A stretch of 28,564 nucleotides of DNA from a virus. The notes below the pieces were generated by a model. That model saw only the letters and a list, made by a program, of their open reading frames with translations, made no database searches and was not told the origin of the DNA. The position numbers and the translations under genes were made by a program. The stretch covers positions 1-28,564 of IMG/VR virus record IMGVR_UViG_3300034375_000081; one strand, 5' to 3'. Within the stretch, counting starts at the first letter, position 1, and the number at the start of each line of letters is the position of its first letter. This document shows positions 8,415 through 17,325 of this stretch, one piece after another.

Positions 8415-9104
8415 ATGGCATACGATTATCTTGGATTAGTTAATGATGTAAATCGTAGGCTTAATGAAGTAGAATTAACCTCTGCTAACTTTGCTTCTAC
8501 TACAGGTTTTTATAGTTTTGCTAAGGACGCAGTAAACTCTTCTATTCGCCACATTCAACAAGAAGAGTACGAGTGGCCTTGGAATCATGTAGAGCAGGAA
8601 GAGGTACTACTTGCTGGTGAGGTTCGTTATAGCTTCCCATATGATGCTAAGACTATCAATATGAACAGCTTTCGCATTAAGAGAAATGAGAGTTTAAGTG
8701 TAGATACTGTTAAACTTAAAGTACTTAGCTATGAAGAATATCTTGACAAATATGCTGATTATGAGTATAACTCTAACACTAGCGTAAGATCTGTACCCTC
8801 TTTTATTGTAAGAGCACCTAGTAGGGAGCTACTGGTAGTACCAGCCCCAGACAAGGCATACGAATTAGTTTATGAATATTACACAACTGGTTTTGATTTA
8901 GAGCTACACTCTGATGTACCTAATCTCCCCGAAATGTACAAATATGTAATTGTTGATGGTGCTATGTATTATGTCTATCAGTTTAGAGGTGACATGCAAG
9001 CAGCACAATTAGCGATGCAAAAGTTTGAGCAGGGAATTAAACAATTACGTAGCATACACATAAACCGTACTGAATATGTACGTGATCGAAGAGTATCCTT
9101 CTAA
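8415..9104 (+). CDS. Tail tubular protein A-like (T7 gp11-type adaptor)
   Basis: A 229-aa protein, close in length to T7 gp11 (196 aa). It starts with a helical MAYDYLGLVNDVNRRLNEVEL segment. The centre has an aromatic EEYEWPWNHVEQEEVLL segment and an RYSFPYDAKTI strand. The C-terminal half has the family-typical order: parallel strands (FIVRAPSRELLVVPAPDKAYELVYEYY), an LPEMYKYVIVDGAMYYVY helix and a final helix. It forms the ring joining portal and tail nozzle through which DNA passes. The stop overlaps the next gene by 1 nt (TAATG), the usual pairing of the two tail-tube proteins. Confidence 0.8.
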   Translation: MAYDYLGLVNDVNRRLNEVELTSANFASTTGFYSFAKDAVNSSIRHIQQEEYEWPWNHVEQEEVLLAGEVRYSFPYDAKTINMNSFRIKRNESLSVDTVKLKVLSYEEYLDKYADYEYNSNTSVRSVPSFIVRAPSRELLVVPAPDKAYELVYEYYTTGFDLELHSDVPNLPEMYKYVIVDGAMYYVYQFRGDMQAAQLAMQKFEQGIKQLRSIHINRTEYVRDRRVSF

Positions 9105-10651
9105 TGGCAACACAATGGCAGACATTTCCTATAGAGTTTAGAGGTGGTCTTATCTCTAATCTCAGCCCTTTGCAGCACGGTACAAATGCTGTCGGGTCTG
9201 CCACTATATTACAAAATTTTGAAGCTAATAAAGAGGGTGGTTATTCCAAGATAAGAGGCTATACGAAATATAGCTCAACAACTGTACCTGGATCTGGCCC
9301 GATACTTGCCCTTAAAGTTATTAGCTCTGGTAGGGTTGTAGCTGCACGTAAGAATGGTAGCAATCAAACACAGTATTACTATAGTACAGGTTCTTCTTGG
9401 ACTAGCATGGCTACTAGCGTTGGTACTAATGGAGGTAAAGTTAGGCATATTTTATATAACTTAGAGGGTGATGATAAAGTTATATTTGTTGATGGTACTA
9501 ACTACCCAGCTATATATAATACATCAGGTAATTCTACTACCTTTATGACATCCTCTAATAGCACAGATGTGTTGGGTGCAGAACATGTAGCTGTATTTAA
9601 AAACACCGCCTTCTATGCTAAAGGTAATAATATATACTTTACTGCGCCTTTTACTGTAGATGACTTTAGTGTTGCTAATGGTGCAGGTTCTATAAATGTA
9701 GCAAATGATGTTACAGGCTTAGCAGTATTTCGTGATCAGCTTATTATATTTACCTCTGATACAATTAAGCGCTTAACTGGTAGTAGCTCCGCTGACTTTA
9801 CTGTGTCACCTATTACAGATCGTATTGGCTGTATAAACGGTGATACTATTCAAGAGGTTGGTGGTGACATTATGTACCTCGCCCCTGATGGTATTAGATT
9901 ACTGAGTGCTACTGACCGTATTGGTGACTTTGCTTTGGATGTAGCTTCTAATCAAATAGCCAAAGATGCTAATATCTTTTTAAATCAAACATCTAGCTTT
10001 TGCTCTGTCTTGTTTAAAGAAAAAGCCCAGTACAGAATATTTGCGTATGTACAATCAGAGCAAGATGATGCAGCTAAAGGTCTTATAGCTACAAAGTTTA
10101 TATCTCAGGGTGCTGCAGGTATAGCTTGGTCAACTACTAAAGGCATTAAAGCATTTGTAGCAGATAGCAGATACACAGGAACATCAGAGACTGTAGCTTT
10201 TGCTAATGAGGATGGTTACGTCTATACTATGGATACAGGCTCAGACTTTGATGGTGGTGCTATAGAGGCTATCTACGAATCACCTTTCATGCCTATAAGT
10301 GACCCACAGGTACGTAAGACTTTCTATAAAATGACTCTTTACGCTGAGCCTACAGGTAGCATGAGCTTAGACTTAAACTTAAAGTATGATTTTGCTTCTG
10401 CCTCTAACACTAAAGTAGTGCAGCCAGCTACACAGCAGATCTCTGGTACAGGTGCATCTGTATTTTTATTTGGTGCATCTGATGCTGTATTTAATACAGC
10501 TACATTTGGTGGTGAGCTTGATAAAATATATGACACTAATGTTATTGGTTCAGGTAAAACAGTAGCATTGAGACTAGAAGATCTTTCAACTAATCCTACT
10601 TTTACACTCGACACGGCTTTGTTAGAATATAGCCAAGAAGATAGACAATAA
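9104..10651 (+). CDS. Tail tube/nozzle protein, beta-propeller-like (T7 gp12/P22 gp10-type)
   Basis: A 515-aa protein with almost entirely short beta strands and turns. It opens WQTFPIEFRGGLISNLSPLQHG, a typical start for this class, followed by ILQNFEANKEGGYSKIRGY. Later come repeated blade-like units (VFKNTAFYAKGNNIYFTAP; LAVFRDQLIIFTSDTIKRL; IMYLAPDGIRLLSATDRIG). The length is nearer P22 gp10 (472 aa) than T7 gp12 (794 aa). It follows the gp11-like gene with a TAATG overlap, so a distal tail-tube role is well supported by order. Sequence alone does not settle which of the two families it belongs to. Confidence 0.7.
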   Translation: MATQWQTFPIEFRGGLISNLSPLQHGTNAVGSATILQNFEANKEGGYSKIRGYTKYSSTTVPGSGPILALKVISSGRVVAARKNGSNQTQYYYSTGSSWTSMATSVGTNGGKVRHILYNLEGDDKVIFVDGTNYPAIYNTSGNSTTFMTSSNSTDVLGAEHVAVFKNTAFYAKGNNIYFTAPFTVDDFSVANGAGSINVANDVTGLAVFRDQLIIFTSDTIKRLTGSSSADFTVSPITDRIGCINGDTIQEVGGDIMYLAPDGIRLLSATDRIGDFALDVASNQIAKDANIFLNQTSSFCSVLFKEKAQYRIFAYVQSEQDDAAKGLIATKFISQGAAGIAWSTTKGIKAFVADSRYTGTSETVAFANEDGYVYTMDTGSDFDGGAIEAIYESPFMPISDPQVRKTFYKMTLYAEPTGSMSLDLNLKYDFASASNTKVVQPATQQISGTGASVFLFGASDAVFNTATFGGELDKIYDTNVIGSGKTVALRLEDLSTNPTFTLDTALLEYSQEDRQ

Positions 10652-10660
10652 GGAAACGAC

Positions 10661-12277
10661 ATGGCAGGTTATACAAGACAGGATACTGCAAACAACATTG
10701 CCAACGGTAACGTTATTGATGCAGATGATTTTGACGCAGAGTACAATGCAGTAGAAAATGCTTTTAATGCATCAACAGGCCATAAACATGATGGTACTGC
10801 TGGTGAGGGTGCACCTATAACTAAGGTTGGCCCAAGCCAAGACCTTATTGTGTCGGGTAGTAATGTATTACCTAAAACAACAAATACCTTAGATCTAGGC
10901 TCGACAGGTGCAAAGTTTAAGGATAGTTTCTTTGATGGCACTGTAACAACGGATGATCTTGCTGTAACGGGTGGCTCTGTTCTTACTGGTAACGCTACTG
11001 TAGGCGGTACACTAGGTGTGACAGGGGCTACAACACTGTCTAGTACAGCAGCCATTACAGGCAATACTACAGTAGGTGGTACATTAGGGGTTACAGGTGC
11101 ATCTACATTAGATAGTGCTGCAGTTACCAATAACGCTACAGTGGGCGGTACTCTTGGTGTTACTGGTAATAGTACTATTGGTGGTACTCTTGGTGTGACA
11201 GGGCAGATTACAGGAGACATTACAGGTGCAGTAACAGGTAATGCATCTACTGCAACTGCATTACAAACTGCAAGAAGCATTACTATTGATGGTGATGTAG
11301 ATGCTAGTGCTACTAATTTTGATGGTACAGGCAACATTACTCTTACTACAACTTTGGATACAGTAAACTCTGATGTAGGCTCATTTGGTAGCTCTACAGC
11401 TATTCCTGTTGTTACTGTAAACGGTAAGGGTTTAGTCACTGGTGTAAGCACTGCTTCTATTACTACTGCATTAACTGTAGGTGCTGATAGTGGTTCTGAC
11501 GATAGTGTTGCTTTAGCTACAGACACTTTAAACTTTGTTGGTACAGCTAATGAAATTGAGACTGCAGTAAGCAACAACCAGATTCAAATCGGTTTACCTA
11601 GTGCCGTTACAGTAGGTAGCCTTACTACATCAGGTGATGTTATTGTAGGTGGTGACTTAACTGTATCAGGCACCACTACTACAGTAAACACTGAGACTAT
11701 TAACTTAGCTGACAATCAAATCTTATTAAACTCCAATGAGACAGGTACTCCATCACAGAACGGTGGTATTGAAATTGAACGCGGTACATCCGCTAACAAA
11801 ACGCTTGTATGGAATGAGACAAGTGATAAGTGGACTGTAGGCAGTGAAACATTTGTAGCAGGTACATTTGAAGGAAACCTTACAGGGGCTGTTACTGGTA
11901 ATGCATCTACTGCCACAGCCTTAGCCACATCACGTACTATTAGTCTTACAGGAGATGTTTCAGGTAGTGCTTCTTTTAACGGTACAGGTAATGCTACTAT
12001 TACCGCAACTGTAGCGGATGATAGTCATAATCACGTTATATCTAACATTGACGGATTACAAACAGAGATTGACACTAAAGCAGAGTTAGCAGGATCTAGT
12101 GGTCAAGCTTTTTCTGCTTCAACTATGAATGCAACAACTATTGATTTAGGTGACTGGACAATTACTCAATCTGGTTCTGATTTAAAATTTGCTTATCAAG
12201 GCACAGACAGACTTAAACTAACAAGTGCAGGTGCGCTTACTGTAGAAAACGATGTAACAGCATTTGGTAACGCATAA
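10661..12277 (+). CDS. Tail fibre 3 (no collagen tract)
   Basis: A 538-aa fibre. Residues 1-55 (VIDADDFDAEYNAVENAFNA...GHKHDGT) match the attachment end of many podovirus and siphovirus fibres. Residues about 105-185 carry four TVGGTLGVTG-type repeats. Two copies of a GDITGAVTGNASTATAL - GDV - DGTGN module follow (about 187-228 and 406-448). Between them is a segment with VGGDLTVSGTTTTVNTETI, and the end is a short DWTITQSGSDLKFAYQGTDRL tail. The stop overlaps the ATG of the Gly-rich protein at 12277 (TAATG), suggesting co-expression with a separate tip protein. The start has AAGGA at 10650. Confidence 0.83.
   Translation: MAGYTRQDTANNIANGNVIDADDFDAEYNAVENAFNASTGHKHDGTAGEGAPITKVGPSQDLIVSGSNVLPKTTNTLDLGSTGAKFKDSFFDGTVTTDDLAVTGGSVLTGNATVGGTLGVTGATTLSSTAAITGNTTVGGTLGVTGASTLDSAAVTNNATVGGTLGVTGNSTIGGTLGVTGQITGDITGAVTGNASTATALQTARSITIDGDVDASATNFDGTGNITLTTTLDTVNSDVGSFGSSTAIPVVTVNGKGLVTGVSTASITTALTVGADSGSDDSVALATDTLNFVGTANEIETAVSNNQIQIGLPSAVTVGSLTTSGDVIVGGDLTVSGTTTTVNTETINLADNQILLNSNETGTPSQNGGIEIERGTSANKTLVWNETSDKWTVGSETFVAGTFEGNLTGAVTGNASTATALATSRTISLTGDVSGSASFNGTGNATITATVADDSHNHVISNIDGLQTEIDTKAELAGSSGQAFSASTMNATTIDLGDWTITQSGSDLKFAYQGTDRLKLTSAGALTVENDVTAFGNA
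10985..11210 (+). repeat. TVGGTLGVTG repeats in fibre 3
   Basis: Four units of (N)xT(V/I)GGTLGVTG separated by short variable linkers such as ATTLSSTAAITG and ASTLDSAAVTN. The DNA copies differ at silent positions (ggcggtacactaggtgtg, ggtggtacattaggggtt, and so on). Confidence 0.85.
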
Positions 12278-13344
12278 TGACAATAACCTCATTAGATAAC
12301 TTTGGTCACGCTTCTGGCTCAATATCTATGAGTGAGTTGCGTGACTACTATGGTCAGACTGGTGCTGTATCTCTTAACGCAAATTTAAACGGTGGTACAA
12401 ATCCTGTTCCTGATGATTTGCCAGCGTCAGGTACTACTACTTCTTTTTCTAATTATCGTAGTAAGAATAGAATACTAAGAAAGAAAGGTCTTACCGTACT
12501 CAGCTTTTCTCTACTGGGTAGCACTTGGACTCCTATTAACTCTGGTTGTGTTCAATATAATATTTATGTTGTAGGTGGTGGTGGTTCTGGTGGTGGGCAT
12601 TCTACTGATTCTGGTCGTGAAAAAGTTGCCTCTGGTGGCGGCGGTGGTGGTACAGCTTTCCGTAGATACTCCGTACAAGATCACAGTATAACTTCTGCAA
12701 CAGTTAGCTGGGGAACACAGGCTGCAGGAGTTTCATATCCTGCAAGCTCTGGAACCCAAATCAGTGGTAATAATGGTGCTGATATTAGTTTTAATCCTAA
12801 TGGATCAGGTGCTACTATTTCTGCTACTGGTGGGTCAAGAGGCTTTGGTGGTAGGCAGGGCTTACTTACAGACACCGTAACATCAACATTGCCAGTAGGT
12901 GAAAACTCTACTGCTGCAACTCAGGGTGCTTGGGGGCAGTGTTCTTCTTCTGTGGGTGGTACAGGGTCTGGTGGAGAAAGTAATTACACTGGTGGTATTG
13001 GTACTGGTTTTAATATAGGCGGTGATTCCTCAATTGCTTCTGGTGGGGGTGGCCCTAGCTTTGGTTCAGGCGCTCCTAATGGAGAGACTGTTTCTGCTGG
13101 GGGTTATCTTAAAGGTGCTACAACAAACGCTCCTACATATCCTACTGAATGGGGTACTGATATAGCTAATGACCAATTTTTAGGTGGTGCAGGGGTACAA
13201 CACTCAAGTGGCGCAGCAGGAGCATCAGACGCTGGTGGTTTTGGGTCAGGTTCTGGTGGGTCTGCATCTGAGTCAGGCGCAGGATCTACGGGGGCTGGCG
13301 GGGGTGCTGCTATTATAACTACTTACTACGAGGTAAACACATGA
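12277..13344 (+). CDS. Glycine-rich adhesin-like tail protein
   Basis: A 355-aa protein. The N-terminal ~65 residues hold a segment common in marine phage fibre proteins (ISMSELRDYYGQTGAVSLNAN). From about residue 70 it is a glycine-rich domain: a strand (LTVLSFSLLG), then IYVVGGGGSGGG, SGGGGGGTAFRR, ASGGGGPSFGSG and GAGGGAAIITTYYEV, with variable Ser/Thr/Asn loops between. The layout resembles glycine-rich domains of phage tail proteins and, more loosely, the polyglycine-sandwich tip of T-even gp38, which also follows a long-fibre gene. It is probably a receptor-binding tip for fibre 3, to which it is coupled (TAATG). It has one cysteine at 91 and one at 222. Confidence 0.7.
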   Translation: MTITSLDNFGHASGSISMSELRDYYGQTGAVSLNANLNGGTNPVPDDLPASGTTTSFSNYRSKNRILRKKGLTVLSFSLLGSTWTPINSGCVQYNIYVVGGGGSGGGHSTDSGREKVASGGGGGGTAFRRYSVQDHSITSATVSWGTQAAGVSYPASSGTQISGNNGADISFNPNGSGATISATGGSRGFGGRQGLLTDTVTSTLPVGENSTAATQGAWGQCSSSVGGTGSGGESNYTGGIGTGFNIGGDSSIASGGGGPSFGSGAPNGETVSAGGYLKGATTNAPTYPTEWGTDIANDQFLGGAGVQHSSGAAGASDAGGFGSGSGGSASESGAGSTGAGGGAAIITTYYEVNT

Positions 13345-13589
13345 CCTCATTAACGCCAGAACAACTAGAAGCTATGATGGATAGGGCCGCTAAGAAGGGT
13401 GCTAGACAAGCCTTGTGCGACTTAGGATTGGCTGATTTAGATGCAGCTAGTGATATTAAAGAATTACGTAGTCTATTAGACTCATGGCGTGATACAAAGA
13501 AAAGTATATGGAAAACACTCGTACAATTAGGTACAGTTGCAGTACTGACATTCATAGCTACTGCTGTGTGGATGCAAGTAGGCAAGTAA
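13341..13589 (+). CDS. Small membrane protein, DUF6127-like; holin candidate
   Basis: An 82-aa protein. The N-terminal helix (LTPEQLEAMMDRAAKKGARQAL) and the segment DAASDIKELRSLLDSWRDTKKS are typical of DUF6127 proteins found in phages. Residues 56-77 (IWKTLVQLGTVAVLTFIATAVW) form one hydrophobic transmembrane helix near the C-terminus. A single-span protein of this size could be a holin or holin regulator, but some relatives are simply membrane-anchored virion proteins. The ATG overlaps the previous stop by 4 nt (ATGA). No endolysin lies directly beside it. Confidence 0.65.
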   Translation: MTSLTPEQLEAMMDRAAKKGARQALCDLGLADLDAASDIKELRSLLDSWRDTKKSIWKTLVQLGTVAVLTFIATAVWMQVGK

Positions 13590-13600
13590 GGATAAGATAG

Positions 13601-16051
13601 ATGGCTAAACGTTTTGCAGGATTTACACCAGAGCAGCTAGGTAGAATTGATCCTAGCCTTAAAGGTATGCAGTCTGATGAGCAAGAAAAGATCATTGCAG
13701 CTAACCCTGCCTTAGCAGCCCGTGTAGGTAAAATGACACAAATGGCACAGAAGCGTATAGGTATGGCAGAAGGTGGTTTTGTTGATCTGGAATCGCGTTT
13801 AAGTGCCCAACGTAGGGGTTTCTCAGGTGCTGGGCAGGTGCCACCGCAACAATTCTTAGTGCAAGACCCTTTTCAAAGACCATACGGTATAACCCCTAGA
13901 CCGGGATCTGACTATCTCGCAGACGCGCTTCGTCCTACAATAGGTCAATTACCTACAACAATGCCAGTTAAAGAGAATTTTGCAGCAGCTATACCACCTC
14001 ACTCACATGGTGGTGGCGGTGAGATTCTACCAAGCGGAAATATAGCTGGCGGTAATAACCCTGCACCCAATCAACAACCACAGGATTTAAAGTCTGTTTT
14101 TGAAAAACAAAAAGAGCTAGACATGGGTTTCGCTCAGATTGATATGGAAGCACAGACTAAGAAAGATGCGCTTCAAGAAGCTCTTACAATGAGATATGGT
14201 TTCGCTGTTGGTGGTGTTGTGGGGGGCAATGCTGCAGATATTGCAGTTGCCGCAGCAGATCTTAAAAGAAAACAGGACGCTGAGGATGAAGAAAAAAAGA
14301 AAAAAGATGAAGAAGCTTCCACTGATCCTGTAGATGATAAAGAGGATAAGCCTGACCCAATGTCTGAGGCAGGTAAAGCTGCTGCTGAGCTAACTAAAAC
14401 TGCTCTAGAAAGCCCTGAGACTTTAGTGAAAGATACAGAAGTTAAAGAGACTACAGAAGAGCAAAAAGAAGCTGGTGAAATTGCAGAAGGCACAGGTGAG
14501 GCTGCTACTGTAGATGAAGCTGCTGCTACTGTTGCTACACCTGCTGCTGCAGTTACAGCACCTGTAAAAACACCTGCTGCTACTGTTCTTCCTGAGACTG
14601 TTTCTGCAGAAGTAAGTGATACACTCAAGAAGCTAGAAGCTGCTACAGGTAAGCCAAGCTCTGATGCATTAGCAGAAGCTGCTACCATGTCACCAGAGAA
14701 GCTAAAAAGTTTAGGTCTTACTGTTGAGCAGATTGAACAAGCTCGCCGTGTAGAAGGTGCACCTACTCGTAAGGTAGAAGCTGGTGAGATGATTGAAGGC
14801 TCCACAGTAGATATGGAGCGCGTGAAGAAAGAAGTAAACTTTGAGGCAGCTACAGGTGCACCATCAACTGATGCTACTGTACAAGGACAGCTAACTGGCT
14901 TGATGGAAGACTTTGAGGGTGCTGCTCCCCCTGCATGGGCTGCAGGTGCTATGAGGGCAGCGGCTGCACGTATGGCTAGTCGTGGACTGTCATCTTCATC
15001 TATGGCTGGACAAGCTATCGTACAGGCTGCAATGGAGAGTGCTATTCCTATAGCCTCTCAAGATGCTAAGACTGTTGCAAGCTTTGAAATGCAGAACCTG
15101 TCAAACAGGCAGCAGACTGCTATGTTCGCTGCACAGCAACGTGCACAGTTTCTAGGCTTAGAGTTTAACCAAGAGTTTCAAGCTCGTGTAACTAACGCAG
15201 CTAAGATCTCTGACATTGCCAATATGAATTTTAGTGCAGAGCAACAGATTGCGCTAGAGAATGCTCGTATGGCACAGACTGTTGATATAACAAACCTTAA
15301 CGCTAAGAATGCTAAGATCATGGCTGATGCTGCAGCTATGTCACAGGTAGACATGGCTAACCTCAACAACCGCCAACAAGCTAACATACAAGCTGCTAAT
15401 GCATTCCTACAGATGGATATGGCTAACCTGTCCAATGAGCAGCAGACTACTATGTTTGCAGCACAGGCGCAGATCAATGCTATGCTTTCTGATCAAGCTG
15501 CAGAGAATGCTGCTCGACAGTTTAACGCTTCTAGTGAGAACCAAGTAAACCAATTCTTTGCTGATCTAGGAGCACGAGTACAACTTGCTAATGCTGACCA
15601 AGCTAATGCCATGTCACGATTCAATGCAGGTGAAGCTAATGCCTTAGCACAGTTTAACACAGCACAGGCTAATCAGCGTGAACAGTTTAACGCTACAAAC
15701 CGTTTAGTCGTAGCACAGGCTAATGCTCAATGGGCACAAGCATACACGACAGCAGATAATGCAGCTATCAATGAAGCAAACCGTTTAGATGCACAGCGTC
15801 AAGGGCAGATGACATTGAATGCGTATAATGCTACAATTCAAACGTACCGTGATTTGATGAGTTTTGCTAATACTACAGCAAACAATGATGCAGATCGTGC
15901 TACTTCAATTATGGTGGCTAAGATACAAGCAGATGCAGCAAAGTATGGCGCAGATAAAGCAGCACAGGCGGCAGCGTCATCAGCGGCAGCGGAAAAGACT
16001 TCTGGTTTCTGGAGTGCTGTTGGTGCTTGGGCTGGTAGCGCATTCGGATAA
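13601..16051 (+). CDS. Large alanine-rich internal virion/ejection protein
   Basis: An 816-aa protein. The N-terminal ~50 residues are helical, followed by an AEGGFVDLESRL segment common in marine phage virion proteins and a Pro/Gln/Gly-rich stretch. Residues 210-340 are charged and Ala/Thr/Pro low-complexity. A conserved-looking core (AWAAGAMRAAAARMASRGLS) leads into about 300 residues of helical repeats around NLxNxQQ, MDMANLSNEQQT and AQFNTAQANQ. The protein ends in a hydrophobic SGFWSAVGAWAGSAFG tail. Such repeat-helical proteins in marine podoviruses sit with tail and lysozyme genes and are considered internal or ejected with DNA. That role is inference. The start has AAGGATA at 13588. 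Confidence 0.75.
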   Translation: MAKRFAGFTPEQLGRIDPSLKGMQSDEQEKIIAANPALAARVGKMTQMAQKRIGMAEGGFVDLESRLSAQRRGFSGAGQVPPQQFLVQDPFQRPYGITPRPGSDYLADALRPTIGQLPTTMPVKENFAAAIPPHSHGGGGEILPSGNIAGGNNPAPNQQPQDLKSVFEKQKELDMGFAQIDMEAQTKKDALQEALTMRYGFAVGGVVGGNAADIAVAAADLKRKQDAEDEEKKKKDEEASTDPVDDKEDKPDPMSEAGKAAAELTKTALESPETLVKDTEVKETTEEQKEAGEIAEGTGEAATVDEAAATVATPAAAVTAPVKTPAATVLPETVSAEVSDTLKKLEAATGKPSSDALAEAATMSPEKLKSLGLTVEQIEQARRVEGAPTRKVEAGEMIEGSTVDMERVKKEVNFEAATGAPSTDATVQGQLTGLMEDFEGAAPPAWAAGAMRAAAARMASRGLSSSSMAGQAIVQAAMESAIPIASQDAKTVASFEMQNLSNRQQTAMFAAQQRAQFLGLEFNQEFQARVTNAAKISDIANMNFSAEQQIALENARMAQTVDITNLNAKNAKIMADAAAMSQVDMANLNNRQQANIQAANAFLQMDMANLSNEQQTTMFAAQAQINAMLSDQAAENAARQFNASSENQVNQFFADLGARVQLANADQANAMSRFNAGEANALAQFNTAQANQREQFNATNRLVVAQANAQWAQAYTTADNAAINEANRLDAQRQGQMTLNAYNATIQTYRDLMSFANTTANNDADRATSIMVAKIQADAAKYGADKAAQAAASSAAAEKTSGFWSAVGAWAGSAFG

Positions 16052-16061
16052 GGATAATATA

Positions 16062-17324
16062 ATGGCTAATCAATACCGCTTTCTACCTGACTTTAGTGTC
16101 TTTGAGAATGATGAACAGAATGATGTATCAACAGAAGATACAGGCTCTTCTATCATGTCTCGTAATAGGCAGGTTGATACAGATACGTCAGGTACAGGTG
16201 GAGACTTTCTAGAGCGTTTCTACCAGAACCTTCGTGGTGCGTTTAAGGATGATGATAAGTTTAAACAAACGTTTATGTCTGAGAAACGCCCTAAGCCTGA
16301 TATATCTGAGCTACGATCTTATGTTGACAGGGTAAAAGGCTCCAGTGATATTGAAGATGCGCTACTTGAAGCAACAGGCATGTATAATCCCGGTATGGCA
16401 TCTGATGATAACTCAATGACTATTAAAGATGCATCAGACGGTATTACTGTACCTAAGCAACCAGATGTTATGGTAGATGAGTTATCTTCTGGCTTAGGGT
16501 CATACCTACGTAACCGCGCCAACAAAGGTTCGTCTTTTGTAGGTGAGGGTGTACAGATGGCTAGTGCAGGGTCTTTATCTGTAGAGGATATGGATTTAGC
16601 TAGAATGATGGCGGGTCAAACCATGAGGAAAGAAGCTGCTGAGATGGGCTTACCTGTGGTTGACATGGAAGAAGAAGCTAAGAAAAGCGCTGTAGAGGCA
16701 GCAAGGGAGAGAGCTAAGAAAGGTATCACGCAATCTAAAGGTGCACCTCAAGGGCTTATGTCTCCTGTTGCTTCTGACCCTAGAGTAGACACGGCAGCTA
16801 GTGGCTTAAATGAGGATGACCCACTAGGGCGTGTAAGACCAAAAGCTAGACCAGAGGTAGCGACAGATTTTAATTTTAAAGATACAAGTATAAAATTAGT
16901 TTCTGATTTAATGCGAGACTTTAATCTTAATAAAACACAGGCCGCTGCCCTTGTGGGAAACTTAGCTTGGGAATCGGATAACTATCAAGGTATGCAAGAG
17001 TATAAACCTACAGTAAAAGGTAGCAGAGGGGGTTATGGGTTTGCTCAGTGGACAGGCGCAAGAAGAAGAATGTTTGAGTCGTGGGCTAAAGAAAACGAAT
17101 TAGATCCAAACAGCTATGAAGCCAACTATGGGTTTTTAAAATTTGAGCTATCTCGTGCTAATGATGAAATAGGTAGCATGGGTGTAAACACTATAAAAAA
17201 GTTAAAAAAGACTAAAGATTTAGATACCGCAACAAGTGTAGTTATGAACGAATATTTGAGACCGGGAATCCCACACGAAGAAAAACGTAGAGAACGTTCC
17301 TCACAGGTTTTGGGTTTACTTTAG
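16062..17324 (+). CDS. Virion protein with C-terminal phage tail lysozyme domain
   Basis: A 420-aa protein. The frame stays open upstream to 15864, but the start at 16062 is chosen because AAGGATA at 16050 precedes it and the earlier part overlaps the previous gene. Residues 1-270 look disordered and contain GAPQGLMSP and RPKARPE motifs. From residue 274 to the end is a helical domain matching the tail-tip lysozyme type: DLMRDFNLNKTQAAALVGNLAWESD, with E304 as probable catalytic acid, then GGYGFAQWTGARRRMFESWA and a C-terminal helical part. It would cut peptidoglycan locally during DNA entry, as T7 gp16 does with its own domain. It could instead act in lysis, since no separate endolysin is in the window. 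Confidence 0.82.
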   Translation: MANQYRFLPDFSVFENDEQNDVSTEDTGSSIMSRNRQVDTDTSGTGGDFLERFYQNLRGAFKDDDKFKQTFMSEKRPKPDISELRSYVDRVKGSSDIEDALLEATGMYNPGMASDDNSMTIKDASDGITVPKQPDVMVDELSSGLGSYLRNRANKGSSFVGEGVQMASAGSLSVEDMDLARMMAGQTMRKEAAEMGLPVVDMEEEAKKSAVEAARERAKKGITQSKGAPQGLMSPVASDPRVDTAASGLNEDDPLGRVRPKARPEVATDFNFKDTSIKLVSDLMRDFNLNKTQAAALVGNLAWESDNYQGMQEYKPTVKGSRGGYGFAQWTGARRRMFESWAKENELDPNSYEANYGFLKFELSRANDEIGSMGVNTIKKLKKTKDLDTATSVVMNEYLRPGIPHEEKRRERSSQVLGLL

Positions 17325-17325
17325 T

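Noticed and set aside
10669-11577. 302-residue minus-strand frame opposite fibre 3
   Set aside because: It is a shadow caused by the low-stop, repeat-rich fibre sequence. It opposes all neighbours and the + strand frame has clear fibre motifs.
10661-13344. Diversity-generating retroelement target in the fibre/adhesin genes
   Set aside because: No reverse transcriptase or template repeat was seen in the window, and the Gly-rich gene shows no adenine-biased variable repeat. It cannot be excluded elsewhere in the genome.
14173-14805. 210-residue minus-strand frame opposite the Ala-rich ejection protein
   Set aside because: The Ser/Ala-rich product is the mirror of GCT/GCA codon runs; no ribosome site or context.
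15864-16061. Upstream extension of the lysozyme-domain gene to an ATG at 15864
   Set aside because: It would overlap the previous gene by almost 190 nt with a low-complexity Gln/Arg-rich leader. The ATG at 16062 has AAGGATA and directly follows the previous stop.
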